DNA of 64,000 nt from an uncultured Aeromonadales bacterium (GCA_902761645.1 CACWLF010000001.1:1-64000); one strand, 5' to 3'; positions 24,214 to 34,182 are shown, counted from the stretch's first letter. Made by a program: numbers and translations. Notes: generated by a model not told the origin, from the sequence alone.

Positions 24214-24987
24214 ATGAAGAATTTATCATTATTATGTTTATTAATAGCTACTGGTTTAACTGTTTCAGGTAATGCTGTTGCAAAACATCATCATCATTCG
24301 CACCACCACAATGTTCCTCCTATGATGCGTGATTACGGTCCTCTTCCTCCGATGGGGCATGATCAAGGAATTACAACGGTATTGTATAAATTTGATACAA
24401 ATCAAGATAATGCTTTGTCTAAGGATGAATTGGACAATTACAAAAAGGAAGGGTTGGAGTATACAAAACAATTAACAGAAACAACGATTTCTTTTGAAAA
24501 GGCTGATTTGAATCAGGATGGTTTTGTTTCCTTTGATGAATATATGCTTTTACCAAAAGTTGATAAATTTAAAATTTTGGGATTTGGCGGACCTGGTCAT
24601 AAACATAAGCATGATCATAAACATAATACTGCAGAAAATAACGATAAAATTGCTAATCATGATTCAAAGATGGAAGAAAAAAGAATACAAGACAGAAAAA
24701 TGTTTCATAGTTTTGGAAGATTTTCTTTCTTTGATACAGATTATGACGGTAAATTGTCATTTGATGAGTACAGTACACTGATATCAGTCAGAAAGGAAAA
24801 TATACAGGCAATGCAGGATACTTTGTCTAAAATTGATTTTAATTCCATTGATTTGAATAATGACGGACTGATAAGTCCGATGGAAATTCATCATTATATT
24901 GGTTCTCTGATTCTAGCAAAAGCACCAAAATATGAAAAAATGAAAAGTCATGACGATGAATTTTATGAAGATGAACAGAGTGAATAA
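24214..24987 (+). CDS. Secreted His-rich four-EF-hand protein
   Basis: A 257-residue exported protein with a signal peptide (MKNLSLLCLLIATGLTVSGNAVA). It has a histidine cluster directly after the cleavage site (residues 25-32) and a second one (HKHKHDHKH, 129-137) between two EF-hand pairs. Four canonical calcium loops are seen: DTNQDNALSKDE (61-72), DLNQDGFVSFDE (98-109), DTDYDGKLSFDE (174-185) and DLNNDGLISPME (213-224). All have acidic or Asn residues at positions 1, 3, 5 and 12. It probably binds Ca2+ in the loops and transition metals in the His tracts, in the periplasm. The gene lies behind the metal GTPase and MATE genes and 19 bp before a small membrane-protein gene. The role is unknown. 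Confidence 0.8.
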   Translation: MKNLSLLCLLIATGLTVSGNAVAKHHHHSHHHNVPPMMRDYGPLPPMGHDQGITTVLYKFDTNQDNALSKDELDNYKKEGLEYTKQLTETTISFEKADLNQDGFVSFDEYMLLPKVDKFKILGFGGPGHKHKHDHKHNTAENNDKIANHDSKMEEKRIQDRKMFHSFGRFSFFDTDYDGKLSFDEYSTLISVRKENIQAMQDTLSKIDFNSIDLNNDGLISPMEIHHYIGSLILAKAPKYEKMKSHDDEFYEDEQSE

Positions 24988-25006
24988 ATCGGAAGGATAT
25001 TAGTAT

Positions 25007-25231
25007 ATGAAAGTACATTTTAATATACCATGGTACTATAAACTTTTGACGATTATCGGATGTTGTTTGATGTCTTTAGGGTTGGCTGAACTTTATTTGC
25101 GTTTCTTGCCTGATTCAGTTTGGAAGTTTACTCCCTTTGTGTGTATTTTGGTTGGCGTATTCTTAATCATTCCTCAGCACTTTATGGCATTAATGGAAAT
25201 ATTAAAATATCGTCCCAAAAATGATAAGTGA
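25007..25231 (+). CDS. Small two-helix membrane protein
   Basis: A 74-residue protein with two hydrophobic helices (about 11-30 and 42-60) joined by a short loop, and a basic C-terminus (KYRPKNDK), suggesting cytoplasmic ends. GGAAGG lies upstream of the ATG, and the EF-hand gene ends 19 bp before, so both are probably one transcript. The shape and length recall DUF1418 (YbjC) proteins, but I cannot confirm that. Confidence 0.6.
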   Translation: MKVHFNIPWYYKLLTIIGCCLMSLGLAELYLRFLPDSVWKFTPFVCILVGVFLIIPQHFMALMEILKYRPKNDK

Positions 25232-25351
25232 ACTACATTATTTTTTAATAAAACAGTAGTTCTGTGATATGGTTACCGTTAAATTTTTTCTAATTGATAT
25301 AAATTATAGGAAATATAATTTTATAGTTGGTATGATTATAAGAGTGTTTAG

Positions 25352-26059
25352 ATGACGAATAGAAAGTTAGAAAAAAAGGTTGTTTCGACAGAGGATATAC
25401 TAATTAAATTGTGTCACTCTGTTACATCTGTAATAGCAGAAGCAACCCATCACCAAGTTAATTATTCATCAATGGCACAAAGAATTTCTAAAACATGTTT
25501 AAGACCTGATATTGGTTGCTTTGTGTTGTTTGATGGAGCTTTTTCTGGCTTGGTGGTTATTAATTTCACTGCGGATGCAGCCATGGAAGTCTACTCAAAT
25601 TACCTTATAAACATGGGTATATCGGAGAACGAATTAGCAACAGTATATACTTCAGATGAAGTTGGTAATGTTATGGGTGAATTGATGAACCAGATTTTGG
25701 GTGATTTTACAAAGAAAGTCAGCCGAGAGTTGCAGTCTTCAATTACTCAGTCACAGCCAAAAATGTTAACTTTAAACCGACAGGTTAGGATTTCCGTAGA
25801 TACTGATTTGGTAAAGCCGCAGTCTAGACGTGTATCTTTTTTTACAGAGAAAAATAATATTTTTTATATGGAATTATCAATGGATCATACGGAATTCGTT
25901 AAGATTGGTGATGTAGAAATCTTGGAAGATGTTGATCCGGATGCTTTGATTGAAAGTGTTAACAACGGAATGGTTGAGGCCGAAATTGCAGCTAAGAGAG
26001 CTGAAAATGTTTTGGATACATCTGAGCAGGATGATTTATTGGCTTCGCTTGGCTTGTGA
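25352..26059 (+). CDS. DUF3334/CheX-like protein
   Basis: A 235-residue soluble protein. The segments EDILIKLCHSVTSVI, ISKTCLRPDIGCFVLFDGAFSGLVVINF and TSDEVGNVMGELMNQILGDF are those of the DUF3334 family known to me from Vibrio, Shewanella and Aeromonas. The ExxN pattern in DEVGNVMGELMNQ resembles the active-site helix of CheC/CheX phosphatases, which dephosphorylate CheY-P, so a chemotaxis or signalling role is inferred. It is monocistronic and ends in the terminator at 26085-26117. Confidence 0.65.
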   Translation: MTNRKLEKKVVSTEDILIKLCHSVTSVIAEATHHQVNYSSMAQRISKTCLRPDIGCFVLFDGAFSGLVVINFTADAAMEVYSNYLINMGISENELATVYTSDEVGNVMGELMNQILGDFTKKVSRELQSSITQSQPKMLTLNRQVRISVDTDLVKPQSRRVSFFTEKNNIFYMELSMDHTEFVKIGDVEILEDVDPDALIESVNNGMVEAEIAAKRAENVLDTSEQDDLLASLGL

Positions 26060-26084
26060 CTATTAGTTGTTTACGAATTTTTTC

Positions 26085-26117
26085 AGTCGTGTGGTGTGAA
26101 CCATGCGACTTTTTTTT
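26085..26117 (+). terminator. Terminator after the DUF3334 gene
   Basis: AGTCGTGTGGT pairs with ACCATGCGACT (two wobbles) and is followed by seven T. Confidence 0.8.
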
Positions 26118-26197
26118 GCTCGAGAAGATCTTTGCTTTAATGTTTAAAATTTAGTGATTAAAAAAAGATTTTTTAATGAAATTCTTTCATTTTATTT

Positions 26198-26231
26198 TAT
26201 AATTGCAGTTGGTATACAATTTTGTTGTATA
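26198..26231 (+). promoter_or_regulatory. Possible potF promoter and operator-like inverted repeat
   Basis: A TATAAT box (26198-26203) is followed by TATACAA and TTGTATA (26213-26219, 26225-26231; 5-bp gap), placed at the expected transcription start of potF. The -35 is not clear. The symmetry suggests a repressor site. Confidence 0.4.
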
Positions 26232-26271
26232 TATGGTTCATGTTTTTACCAATTTGGTATAGGATACTAAA

Positions 26272-27393
26272 ATGTCAAATAAGGGTCTTTTTGATTTAAA
26301 GGCTGGTCTTGCTTTTGGATTGGCTTCACTGTTTAGTTCAGTTGTTTTAGCTTCTAATGATTCAGTATTAAATGTTTATAATTGGAATGATTATGAAGCT
26401 CCTGATACGGTCTCTAATTTTGAAAAGCAAACTAATGTCCGGGTTGTGACGGATTATTTTGACACCAATGAAGTGCTCGAGGCTAAATTATTGGCAGGTA
26501 AGTCAGGGTACGATTTGGTATTTCCTGGTTCTGATTTTCTTTCTCGGCAGATTAAAGCAGGAATCTTTTTAAAGTTGGATAAAAGTAAAATTCCTAATTA
26601 TAAAAATTTAGATCCTGTAAAAATGGAGTTATTGTCTAAATTAGATCCAGATAATCAATATGCGGTTCCATACCAACAAGGTACAACCGGTATTGGCTAT
26701 AATGTAAAAAAGATTAAAGAAATATTTGGTAATGATTATGTGGTAGATTCCTGGGATTTTTTATTCAAAGAAGAGAATATCTCTAGATTACAGCAATGTG
26801 GCGTAGCGGTACTTAATAATCCTACTGAGGTTTTTGCTACTGTATTGAATTATTTAGGGTTGGATCCAAATTCTACAAATCAGAATGATTATGCTCAAGC
26901 TGGTAAATTGTTGATGAAAATCAGACCTTATATAAGATATTTTCACTCATCACAGTATATTTCTGATATTGCTAGTGGAGATGTATGTGTCGTATTTGGC
27001 TGGAGTGGTGATATATTGCAAGGCAGTAATAGCGCCAAGGAAGCAAATAATGGTGTAGAAATTAATTACATTGTTCCTAAAGAGGGGGCTCTAGTTTGGT
27101 ATGATATGATGGCAATACCTGCAGATGCAGAGCATGTTGATAATGCATATAAATATATAAATTATATTTTGGAACCAAAGGTTATTGCTGATATTTCTAA
27201 TTACACTTCATACTCTAATGCTGTTGCTCCAGCTTTGGAACTTGTTGATGAAAGCATTGCTAATAATCCCAATATAACTATTCCGGAAGAAAAACTTAAA
27301 TTGATGTTTGTAATTAAGCCCCATGACGCAAAAATTAATAAGACAATTAATACACTTTGGACTAAGATTAAGAGCCACACGGCTAAAAAATAG
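26272..27393 (+). CDS. potF: Putrescine/spermidine-binding periplasmic protein
   Basis: A 373-residue substrate-binding protein of a polyamine ABC importer. It has a signal peptide (about residues 1-27, ending VVLASND) and the PotD/PotF fold signatures LNVYNWNDYEAPDTVSNFEKQT, SGYDLVFPGSDFLSRQI, PYQQGTTGIGYN, CVVFGWSGDI and MMAIPADAEHVDNAYKYINYIL. Similarity to PotF is stronger than to PotD, in line with the PotGHI-type transporter at 35111-38362. In enterics potF leads potGHI; here it stands alone about 7.7 kb away with its own promoter region and terminator. Confidence 0.88.
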   Translation: MSNKGLFDLKAGLAFGLASLFSSVVLASNDSVLNVYNWNDYEAPDTVSNFEKQTNVRVVTDYFDTNEVLEAKLLAGKSGYDLVFPGSDFLSRQIKAGIFLKLDKSKIPNYKNLDPVKMELLSKLDPDNQYAVPYQQGTTGIGYNVKKIKEIFGNDYVVDSWDFLFKEENISRLQQCGVAVLNNPTEVFATVLNYLGLDPNSTNQNDYAQAGKLLMKIRPYIRYFHSSQYISDIASGDVCVVFGWSGDILQGSNSAKEANNGVEINYIVPKEGALVWYDMMAIPADAEHVDNAYKYINYILEPKVIADISNYTSYSNAVAPALELVDESIANNPNITIPEEKLKLMFVIKPHDAKINKTINTLWTKIKSHTAKK

Positions 27394-27424
27394 TTTGGTG
27401 TTTAATGATAGATAATTTTGTCAC

Positions 27425-27457
27425 AAGGTGCATAATAGATAATTGTGCACCTTTTTT
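27425..27457 (+). terminator. Terminator of potF
   Basis: AAGGTGCA and TGCACCTT form an 8-bp stem followed by a T run. Confidence 0.8.
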
Positions 27458-27516
27458 ATTATTTGTGTTAATATTTTCGATGCTTGTAAAAATATTAGTT
27501 TATGTAAGGTTTTAAT

Positions 27517-28155
27517 ATGTCAGAAGATAATTTTAATGGAATAGAAATAAGTTTAAAGAAAACTCATTTTGTTTTGAGTGCTCCTGATATTACCGTTTTG
27601 CCTCAGGACGAAGGAAAGGAGATTGCTTTTATAGGGCGTTCTAATGCAGGTAAGTCTTCTGCTCTTAATACCATTACGGAACAAAAAAATCTCGCTAAAA
27701 CAAGTAAAACCCCAGGAAGAACACAAATGATTAACCTTTTTGAATGTGCTGATGGTTATAGAATTGTTGATTTGCCTGGTTATGGTTATGCCAAGGTTCC
27801 TTTGGAAATGAAAAAGAAATGGCAAATTGCTTTGAATCAGTATTTGGAAAGACGTGAATCGTTGATAGGGTTGGTTGTGGTAATGGATATTAGAAATCCG
27901 TTAACTCAAATTGATAGACAAATTGTTAATTGGTCTATTGCATGCCAATTACCAACTATTTTACTGCTTACTAAAGCCGACAAATTAAATCAAGGACCAA
28001 GGCAACAAGCAGTTAAAGAAGTTTTGTTTCAATTACAGGAGTTTGCTAATTACGAAGATTACGTTAAGGTGATTCCTTTTTCCTCATTAAATCATTCTAT
28101 AGGCGTGAAAAATTTAAAAAATATGATTGTTGATTTATTCAATGCTCAGTTTTAA
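27517..28155 (+). CDS. engB: Ribosome-biogenesis GTPase EngB/YsxC
   Basis: A 212-residue essential GTPase for 50S subunit assembly. G1 [10 protein letters not shown]3 [10 protein letters not shown] and G4 TKADK are present with the usual spacing, and the C-terminal segment IPFSSL serves as G5. The length is typical. In E. coli it lies beside polA and Spot 42; here it is about 8.4 kb from polA. It stands alone and converges with the efflux operon at the terminator 28191-28225. Confidence 0.94.
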   Translation: MSEDNFNGIEISLKKTHFVLSAPDITVLPQDEGKEIAFIGRSNAGKSSALNTITEQKNLAKTSKTPGRTQMINLFECADGYRIVDLPGYGYAKVPLEMKKKWQIALNQYLERRESLIGLVVVMDIRNPLTQIDRQIVNWSIACQLPTILLLTKADKLNQGPRQQAVKEVLFQLQEFANYEDYVKVIPFSSLNHSIGVKNLKNMIVDLFNAQF

Positions 28156-28190
28156 CCATTGAATGGAGAAACTGCAGTATATCGCAAAAT

Positions 28191-28225
28191 AAGGGCGTTT
28201 AGCATAAATACTAAACACCCTTTTT
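28191..28225. terminator. Terminator between engB and the efflux operon
   Basis: AAGGGCGTTTAG and CTAAACACCCTT pair over 12 positions with one mismatch and end in T residues. It serves both converging transcripts. Confidence 0.8.
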
Positions 28226-28246
28226 GTTTAACTGAGAATCGTAAGC

Positions 28247-29659
28247 TTATTTAGTAGATACTGTTGTTTCAGAGGTATCATCAGTTTGGTTAACATTCCA
28301 ACCGCCACCAATTGCTTTATACAGATTTATTTGTGTCTGTAGTTGAGCAAGTTTAGTAGAAACTAGACCTTGGCGCGAAGCTACATATTGTCGTTGTGCA
28401 TCCAGTCTTGTTAAATAACTATCTACTCCTTCGTTATATCTCAAATCGGCCAATTCAAAGTATTTTTTAGTTGTTTTATACAGATTTTCTTGACTCTTGT
28501 ATTGCTTGTTTAAACAATCAAACGATTTTATGGCATCAGAAACTTCTTTAAATGCGACTTGAATTGTTTTTTCATATGATACAATCGCTTCTTGCTTTTG
28601 AATATCAACAACATCTAAATTACTGTATAATGCCAAATTAAAAATTGGTAATGTTAGCGCCGGAGACACATTCCAATATTTAGAACCTGTTGAAAACAGC
28701 TTATCGGCATGGTTTGAAACCGTTGATAAAGTTGCACTTAAATTGATAGATGGGAATAATGCGGCTCTTGCAACACCAATATTATAATTTGCAGCTTTTA
28801 GTTTGTGTTCAGCTGCCAAAATATCTGGTCTCATTGCAATAAGATCGTCTTGTGAAATTATATCAATTTGTTTTACTTCTATATCAGTAATTTTCTTCAA
28901 AGAATCAACTTCTGGTAAATTCGTTCCTACCAATAGCAATAATTGGTTCTGATCCAGTTTAATAACTCTTTCATAGTTTGCTACATTGATTTCTGCTGTA
29001 GCAACTGCTGTTTGAGATTGGGCGAGTTCCAATTCTGAAGCCGAACCGATATCATATTTGTTTTTGGTAAGTTTATAACTGTCTAATTCCGTACTTAATG
29101 TTTCCTTGAACAGTGCCAGCAATTCTTTATCTGCCACATATGTATAATATGCGTTAGCAATGGAAGCAACTAGGGAAATTTGAGCAGATCTTTGATTTTC
29201 ATATACTGCAAAGAATTGTTCTAAAACTACATTTTTCTGATTTCTGATTTTACCGAAAAAATCAATTTCCCATGAAAAATTTCCACCTACTTGATAGCTT
29301 GTTGCTACGCTATCAGGATTAATTGCAGATCTATTGGTATTAGTCCCTCTGGAAACATTTGCAAAACCACCTACAGAAGGGAATAAACCAACTCTCGTCA
29401 CTTCATATTGAGCTTGATATTCAGCCACAGCTAAGGCGGCCAATTTCAAATCTCTATTATTCTCCAAAGCCAGTTTAATTAATTTCTGTAAATCTGGATC
29501 TGTAAACTGTTCTTCCCAATTTAAAGGAGCTGTTACAGTTGGTTGTGCATCCCATTCTGCAACAACAGGAGTTTCTGGCCTTTCATAATCAGGAGCTAGA
29601 GAACAACCTGTAGCAAATAATGCCAATGATACATTTATAGCTAAAAGTTTTTTATTCAT
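28247..29659 (-). CDS. RND efflux outer-membrane channel lipoprotein (OprM/CusC type)
   Basis: A 470-residue outer-membrane factor. It has a lipoprotein signal (VSLALFATGC) and a mature start of the NodT family (SLAPDYERPETPVVAEW). Two repeated halves of helices and strands contain the characteristic NRDLKLAALAVAEYQAQYEVTRVGLFPSV and the second-repeat RPDILAAEHKLKAANYNIGVARAALFPSI. It forms the trimeric exit duct for the AcrAB-like pump encoded directly upstream (8-bp overlap with the acrB-like gene). In enterics the duct TolC is encoded elsewhere and is not a lipoprotein; here the whole pump is one operon, as in Pseudomonas mexAB-oprM. Confidence 0.9.
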   Translation of the reverse strand: MNKKLLAINVSLALFATGCSLAPDYERPETPVVAEWDAQPTVTAPLNWEEQFTDPDLQKLIKLALENNRDLKLAALAVAEYQAQYEVTRVGLFPSVGGFANVSRGTNTNRSAINPDSVATSYQVGGNFSWEIDFFGKIRNQKNVVLEQFFAVYENQRSAQISLVASIANAYYTYVADKELLALFKETLSTELDSYKLTKNKYDIGSASELELAQSQTAVATAEINVANYERVIKLDQNQLLLLVGTNLPEVDSLKKITDIEVKQIDIISQDDLIAMRPDILAAEHKLKAANYNIGVARAALFPSINLSATLSTVSNHADKLFSTGSKYWNVSPALTLPIFNLALYSNLDVVDIQKQEAIVSYEKTIQVAFKEVSDAIKSFDCLNKQYKSQENLYKTTKKYFELADLRYNEGVDSYLTRLDAQRQYVASRQGLVSTKLAQLQTQINLYKAIGGGWNVNQTDDTSETTVSTK

Positions 29660-32600
29660 TCTTATTATCTCCTAATAAAGCTTCCTCTGCGGCATGCATA
29701 GCCATTTTCTCATGCTTTGGAATATACTTGGTAAAGTATCTCATTACCAGCACAAAGAAAACAGGAACAAAGAATATTGCTAAAACAGTCGCTGTAATCA
29801 TTCCACCTAATACGCAAACGCCTATTTCATTCTGGCTGTTTGCTCCGGCACCTGTTGAAACCGCCAGAGGTAAAACACCAAGACAGAATGCCAAAGAAGT
29901 CATTATAATCGGTCTTAAACGAATTTTGGCAGCTTGAACTACAGAATCAGTTAATCGAACTCCTTTATCATATAGTTCTTTAGCAAACTCTACAATTAAA
30001 ATTGCATTTTTTGCAGATAAACCTATTGTGGTTAATAAACCTACCTGGAAATAAACGTCGTTACTTAGTACATGCAGTGCAGGGTAAACCATGTTAATGT
30101 ACTTTGATAAGTAAGCTGCACCTACAGCACCGAAAACGCCAAGAGGAACAATTAACATTACTGCAAAAGGTATAGACCAACTTTCATATAAGGCTGCTAA
30201 ACTTAAGAATACAATTAAAATAGAAATAGCATACAAAAAGTTTGCCTGATCACCAGACTGTTGTTCTTGGAATGAAACTCCGTTCCATGAAATACCGAAT
30301 CCAGGAGGTAATTCTTTAACGATTTTTTGTACTTCAAGCATTGCTTCACCTGTTGATCTGCCAAGAGCTGGCTGAGCCTGGAAGTTTACTGCAGGAAGCG
30401 CATTAAATCGTTCGATCCTTGGTGAACCGTATTCCCATTTCGTTGATGCAAACGACTTAAAAGGAACCATTTTTCCCTGATTGTTTTTAACATACCATAA
30501 ATCAAGATCATCTTCAGACATACGATATTTTTGATCTGCTTGCATGTAGACTTTTTTGATACGATCATTGTATATGAAATCGTCTACATATTTACTTCCC
30601 CAAGCCGATGACAATGTTGTATTCAATTCATTAACAGAAATACCCTGAGCCATAGCTTTTTCGTAGTCAATTTTGATTCTCAACTGAGCGATATCTTCCA
30701 ATCCATTTGGTCGTGTCTGGGATAGAATATTTGATTGAGATGCTATGCCCATAAACTGATTCCTTGCATTCATGAGCGTTTCATGACCTTGGGAACGGTG
30801 ATCAACCAGATAGAAATCGATACCCTGTGCGGTACCTAATTCTGGTACAGATGGGATATTGAATGAATACGCCAATGCTTGATCAGCCCCCATATACACA
30901 GGTCCTTGAATAGTATCAATAATTGAATATACAGTGTCATTATAAGTTGGACGTTCGTCCCAATGGTTAAGTTTTACGAAACTCATTGCAACGTTTTGAC
31001 CGCTTCCTGCAAAAGAAAAACCTATAACAGACATTATTGATTCAATATTTTTACCTTCTTTTTTCATGATAATGTCTTCTACTTGGTCAATAACCGATTC
31101 AGTTCTCTCTACAGTAGCTCCTCCAGGAAGTTGCGTCATAACAAAAAATACACCTTGATCTTCTTCTGGAAGATATGATGACGGAATGTGGTTTAAGCAG
31201 AACCATAAACCCGCAATGATAAATGCGTAATAAACACAAAATCTAGGGATTGCATGAACAGCAACTCTTACGTGCTCCTGGTAGCTTGTTGAGAATTTAT
31301 CAAACCAGGCATTGAATTTAGAGAAAAACCAATCCAAAGGTGCTGTTAACACGTTTTTCTTTTGATTTGTGTTTGATTCTTTAATGATAGAAGCACACAA
31401 TGCTGGTGTTAATGTTAATGCAACAACAACTGACAAAAGCATTGCTGAAACAATAGTTATTGAGAATTGTCGATAAATTACACCAGTTGATCCTCCGAAG
31501 AATGCCATTGGAATAAATACTGCGGATAACACCATCGCAATACCTATTAATGCTCCTGTAATTTGTTGCATAGATTTTATGGTTGCAACACGTGGAGGTA
31601 ACTTCTCGGATGTTAATAGTCTTTCAACGTTTTCAACAACAACGATTGCGTCATCTACAAGCAAACCTATTGCCAAAACCAAACCGAACATTGTTAATGT
31701 GTTTATTGAGAATCCTAATGCTTTCATTATTGCAAATGTTCCGAGCAAAACAACAGGAACGGCAATTGTTGGAATAATTGTCGCTCTTATGTTCTGCAGG
31801 AAAAGATACATAACAAAAAATACTAGAATAATTGCTTCAAAAAGAGTTTCGTATACAGAGTGGATAGACACATCAATAAATGGTGTGGTATCAAAAGGTA
31901 TAACAGAATGCATTCCTGCCGGATAGAATTCTTCTAGCTCTTTGATTTTATCATTAACCAACTTGGCGGTTTGAAGAGCATTTGCTCCTGTAGCAAGTTT
32001 GATAGCTAAGCCGGATGTCGGTTTTCCGTTTAGTCTACTGAAAGCATTGTAATTTTCAGCCCCCAATTCAACTTTTGCAACATCCTTGATTTTTACAATT
32101 GTTCCGTCAGTGTTAACTTTTAATATTATATTTTCAAATTCTTCCGGATACGTTAAACGTTCCTGACCAATGATTGTGTACGAATAAGTCTGACCTTCCA
32201 CAGAAGGAGCTCCACCTAGAGTTCCGTATGCAATTTGTGCGTTCTGCGCCTGGATTGCACTTGCTAATTCTGATGCGGAAATTGAGTATTTACTCATCTT
32301 ATTTGGATCAATCCAAACTCTCATTGCATATTCAGAACCAAAAACTTGTACAGTACCAACACCTTCAATTCTACTAATTGGTTCTTTGAAATTAGTGGTT
32401 AAATAATCAGACAAGTCATTAGCGTTTTGTTTTGGATCATCGGAAACCAAACCTATAACCATTAAGAAACTACCTGTGGTTTTTTTAACGGTTATACCTT
32501 GCTGCTGAACAACCTGCGGCAAAGATGTTGTTGCTTGCTGCAATTTATTCTGTACTTGAACCTGAGCTATATCTGGATCTGTACCTTTTTCAAAGGTTAC

Positions 32601-32876
32601 TGTAATACTGGTCTGACCATATGAGTCAGAGGTTGAGTTCATATACAGATAACCATCAAGGCCGGTTAAATTCTGTTCTATTATTTTTGTTACTGTATTC
32701 TGTACAGTATCAGCAGAAGCTCCAGGATATGTTGCACTGATTTGAACCTGCGGAGGAGCGATTTGTGGATATTGTGCAATTGGCAATGTCGCTAGGGATA
32801 ATGCACCAAGTAGCATTATAACGATAGCAATTACCCACGCAAATATAGGTCTATCAATAAAAAATTTTGATAACAT
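29652..32876 (-). CDS. acrB: RND multidrug efflux transporter, AcrB-like
   Basis: A 1074-residue inner-membrane proton/drug antiporter of the HAE-1 family. It starts MLSKFFIDRPIFAWVIAIVIMLLGALSLATLPIAQYPQIAPP, almost the AcrB consensus. The proton-relay residues are visible: the Asp pair in TM4 (GLLVDDAIVVVENVERL) and the Lys in TM10 (GLSAKNAILIVEFAKE). Two large periplasmic loops follow TM1 and TM7, and there are 12 helices in all. The length is slightly above AcrB (1049). It lies between the adaptor (12-bp gap) and the outer-membrane channel (overlap). Confidence 0.95.
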   Translation of the reverse strand: MLSKFFIDRPIFAWVIAIVIMLLGALSLATLPIAQYPQIAPPQVQISATYPGASADTVQNTVTKIIEQNLTGLDGYLYMNSTSDSYGQTSITVTFEKGTDPDIAQVQVQNKLQQATTSLPQVVQQQGITVKKTTGSFLMVIGLVSDDPKQNANDLSDYLTTNFKEPISRIEGVGTVQVFGSEYAMRVWIDPNKMSKYSISASELASAIQAQNAQIAYGTLGGAPSVEGQTYSYTIIGQERLTYPEEFENIILKVNTDGTIVKIKDVAKVELGAENYNAFSRLNGKPTSGLAIKLATGANALQTAKLVNDKIKELEEFYPAGMHSVIPFDTTPFIDVSIHSVYETLFEAIILVFFVMYLFLQNIRATIIPTIAVPVVLLGTFAIMKALGFSINTLTMFGLVLAIGLLVDDAIVVVENVERLLTSEKLPPRVATIKSMQQITGALIGIAMVLSAVFIPMAFFGGSTGVIYRQFSITIVSAMLLSVVVALTLTPALCASIIKESNTNQKKNVLTAPLDWFFSKFNAWFDKFSTSYQEHVRVAVHAIPRFCVYYAFIIAGLWFCLNHIPSSYLPEEDQGVFFVMTQLPGGATVERTESVIDQVEDIIMKKEGKNIESIMSVIGFSFAGSGQNVAMSFVKLNHWDERPTYNDTVYSIIDTIQGPVYMGADQALAYSFNIPSVPELGTAQGIDFYLVDHRSQGHETLMNARNQFMGIASQSNILSQTRPNGLEDIAQLRIKIDYEKAMAQGISVNELNTTLSSAWGSKYVDDFIYNDRIKKVYMQADQKYRMSEDDLDLWYVKNNQGKMVPFKSFASTKWEYGSPRIERFNALPAVNFQAQPALGRSTGEAMLEVQKIVKELPPGFGISWNGVSFQEQQSGDQANFLYAISILIVFLSLAALYESWSIPFAVMLIVPLGVFGAVGAAYLSKYINMVYPALHVLSNDVYFQVGLLTTIGLSAKNAILIVEFAKELYDKGVRLTDSVVQAAKIRLRPIIMTSLAFCLGVLPLAVSTGAGANSQNEIGVCVLGGMITATVLAIFFVPVFFVLVMRYFTKYIPKHEKMAMHAAEEALLGDNKNE

Positions 32877-32888
32877 TTTTTTACCCTA

Positions 32889-34124
32889 TTATTTTTGTTC
32901 CTGTTTTGCGTTTTCAGCAGAATTATTGTCTGCAGAAGCGGCAGAAGTCGGATCTTTATTTATGTCTTGTTCTTTTTGTGTTGTATTTTCTTCTGGAATA
33001 GGAGTTACTTCCATACCGACTCTAACTTTCTGGATGTTAGACACTAGAATCCGATCATCCTTATTTAAGCCGGAATCAATAACAAAGAAGTTAGGAATTT
33101 CTGCTCCGATATTGACATATTTCTGTTGGATTTTATTGTCTTTATCGATAATAAATACATATGTATCTGACCTGTTTGCTCTTATAACTGAGTTTTGAGG
33201 AACTAACATAGCACCTTTCTTTATTCCTTTAGGTAATTTAGCTCGCATGAACATGCCAGGCAATAAAACTTGGTTAGGATTTGCAACTGTAGCTCTAATT
33301 GTTACCATTCCGGTTGACTGATCAACAGAAACTCCAGTAAAACCTAAAATACCCTTTTCTGGATATACCTGACCATTTTCGAAAACCAATGATACTTCAA
33401 CTTTATTATCCTGATTTAAGTGAATTTGTCCTTCAGCAATTTCTTTTTTAGTTTGCAACAAATCGTTAACAGATTCTCCCAGGTCTACATATATAGGATC
33501 AAGCTGCTGAATTGTGGCTAGGGCTGTTTGCTGATTTTGCGTAACTAAAGCTCCTTCGGTAAATTCGGATTTGCCGATGATTCCCGTAATTGGTGCATAT
33601 ACATGAGTGTAAGCTAAATTGATTTCAGCAGTTTTTACCGCTGCCTTGGCGGCAAGAATCTGAGCTGTTGCTGACTTGTAATTTGCTTGTGCATCATCAT
33701 AATCCTGTTGACTCACAGCTTTTGTTTTTAACAGTTCCTGATATCTCTGCGCTCTTAGTTTAGCAGAATATTCTGTAGCTTCTGCTTTTGCCAGGTCCGC
33801 TTTGGCTGCTGCTAGGCTGGCTTCGTAGGTTGCAGGATCGATCTGATAAAGCTGTTGGCCTTTCTTTACCTCTGAACCTTCTGCGAAAAACCTTTTGAGA
33901 ATTATACCACTTACCTGTGGTCTAACCTCTGCTTCTCTCAGCGCGTTTGTTCTACCTGTTAATGTTAATTCAATTGGTACGTCTTTAATGGCAATAGGTG
34001 TAAATTTTACAGGTAGCGCCATTTGCTGATTTTTTGCTAGTGTTTTGTCTTTATCGCATCCTGTAGTCATAGATAAGCACAATGCGCTCATCATACAGAA
34101 AGGTAGAATTTTATTTAGTCTCAT
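32889..34124 (-). CDS. acrA: RND efflux periplasmic adaptor, AcrA-like lipoprotein
   Basis: A 411-residue membrane fusion protein with a lipobox (CLSMTTGC), so it is anchored to the inner membrane by lipid. It shows the adaptor order: beta-barrel start, lipoyl half (EVRPQVSGIILKRFFAEGSEVKKGQQLYQID), helical hairpin with Ala/Lys-rich coiled coil (about residues 100-165) and second lipoyl half (YTHVYAPITGIIGKSEFTEGALV). It ends with a low-complexity Glu/Gln/Asn-rich tail. First gene of the minus-strand efflux operon, divergent from its TetR-type regulator across the operator at 34183-34208. Confidence 0.94.
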   Translation of the reverse strand: MRLNKILPFCMMSALCLSMTTGCDKDKTLAKNQQMALPVKFTPIAIKDVPIELTLTGRTNALREAEVRPQVSGIILKRFFAEGSEVKKGQQLYQIDPATYEASLAAAKADLAKAEATEYSAKLRAQRYQELLKTKAVSQQDYDDAQANYKSATAQILAAKAAVKTAEINLAYTHVYAPITGIIGKSEFTEGALVTQNQQTALATIQQLDPIYVDLGESVNDLLQTKKEIAEGQIHLNQDNKVEVSLVFENGQVYPEKGILGFTGVSVDQSTGMVTIRATVANPNQVLLPGMFMRAKLPKGIKKGAMLVPQNSVIRANRSDTYVFIIDKDNKIQQKYVNIGAEIPNFFVIDSGLNKDDRILVSNIQKVRVGMEVTPIPEENTTQKEQDINKDPTSAASADNNSAENAKQEQK

Positions 34125-34182
34125 CTCTTTTCTTTGCCTTAATCAAATACGCAATACAACTGTTAAAGTAATTGAAAAAATT

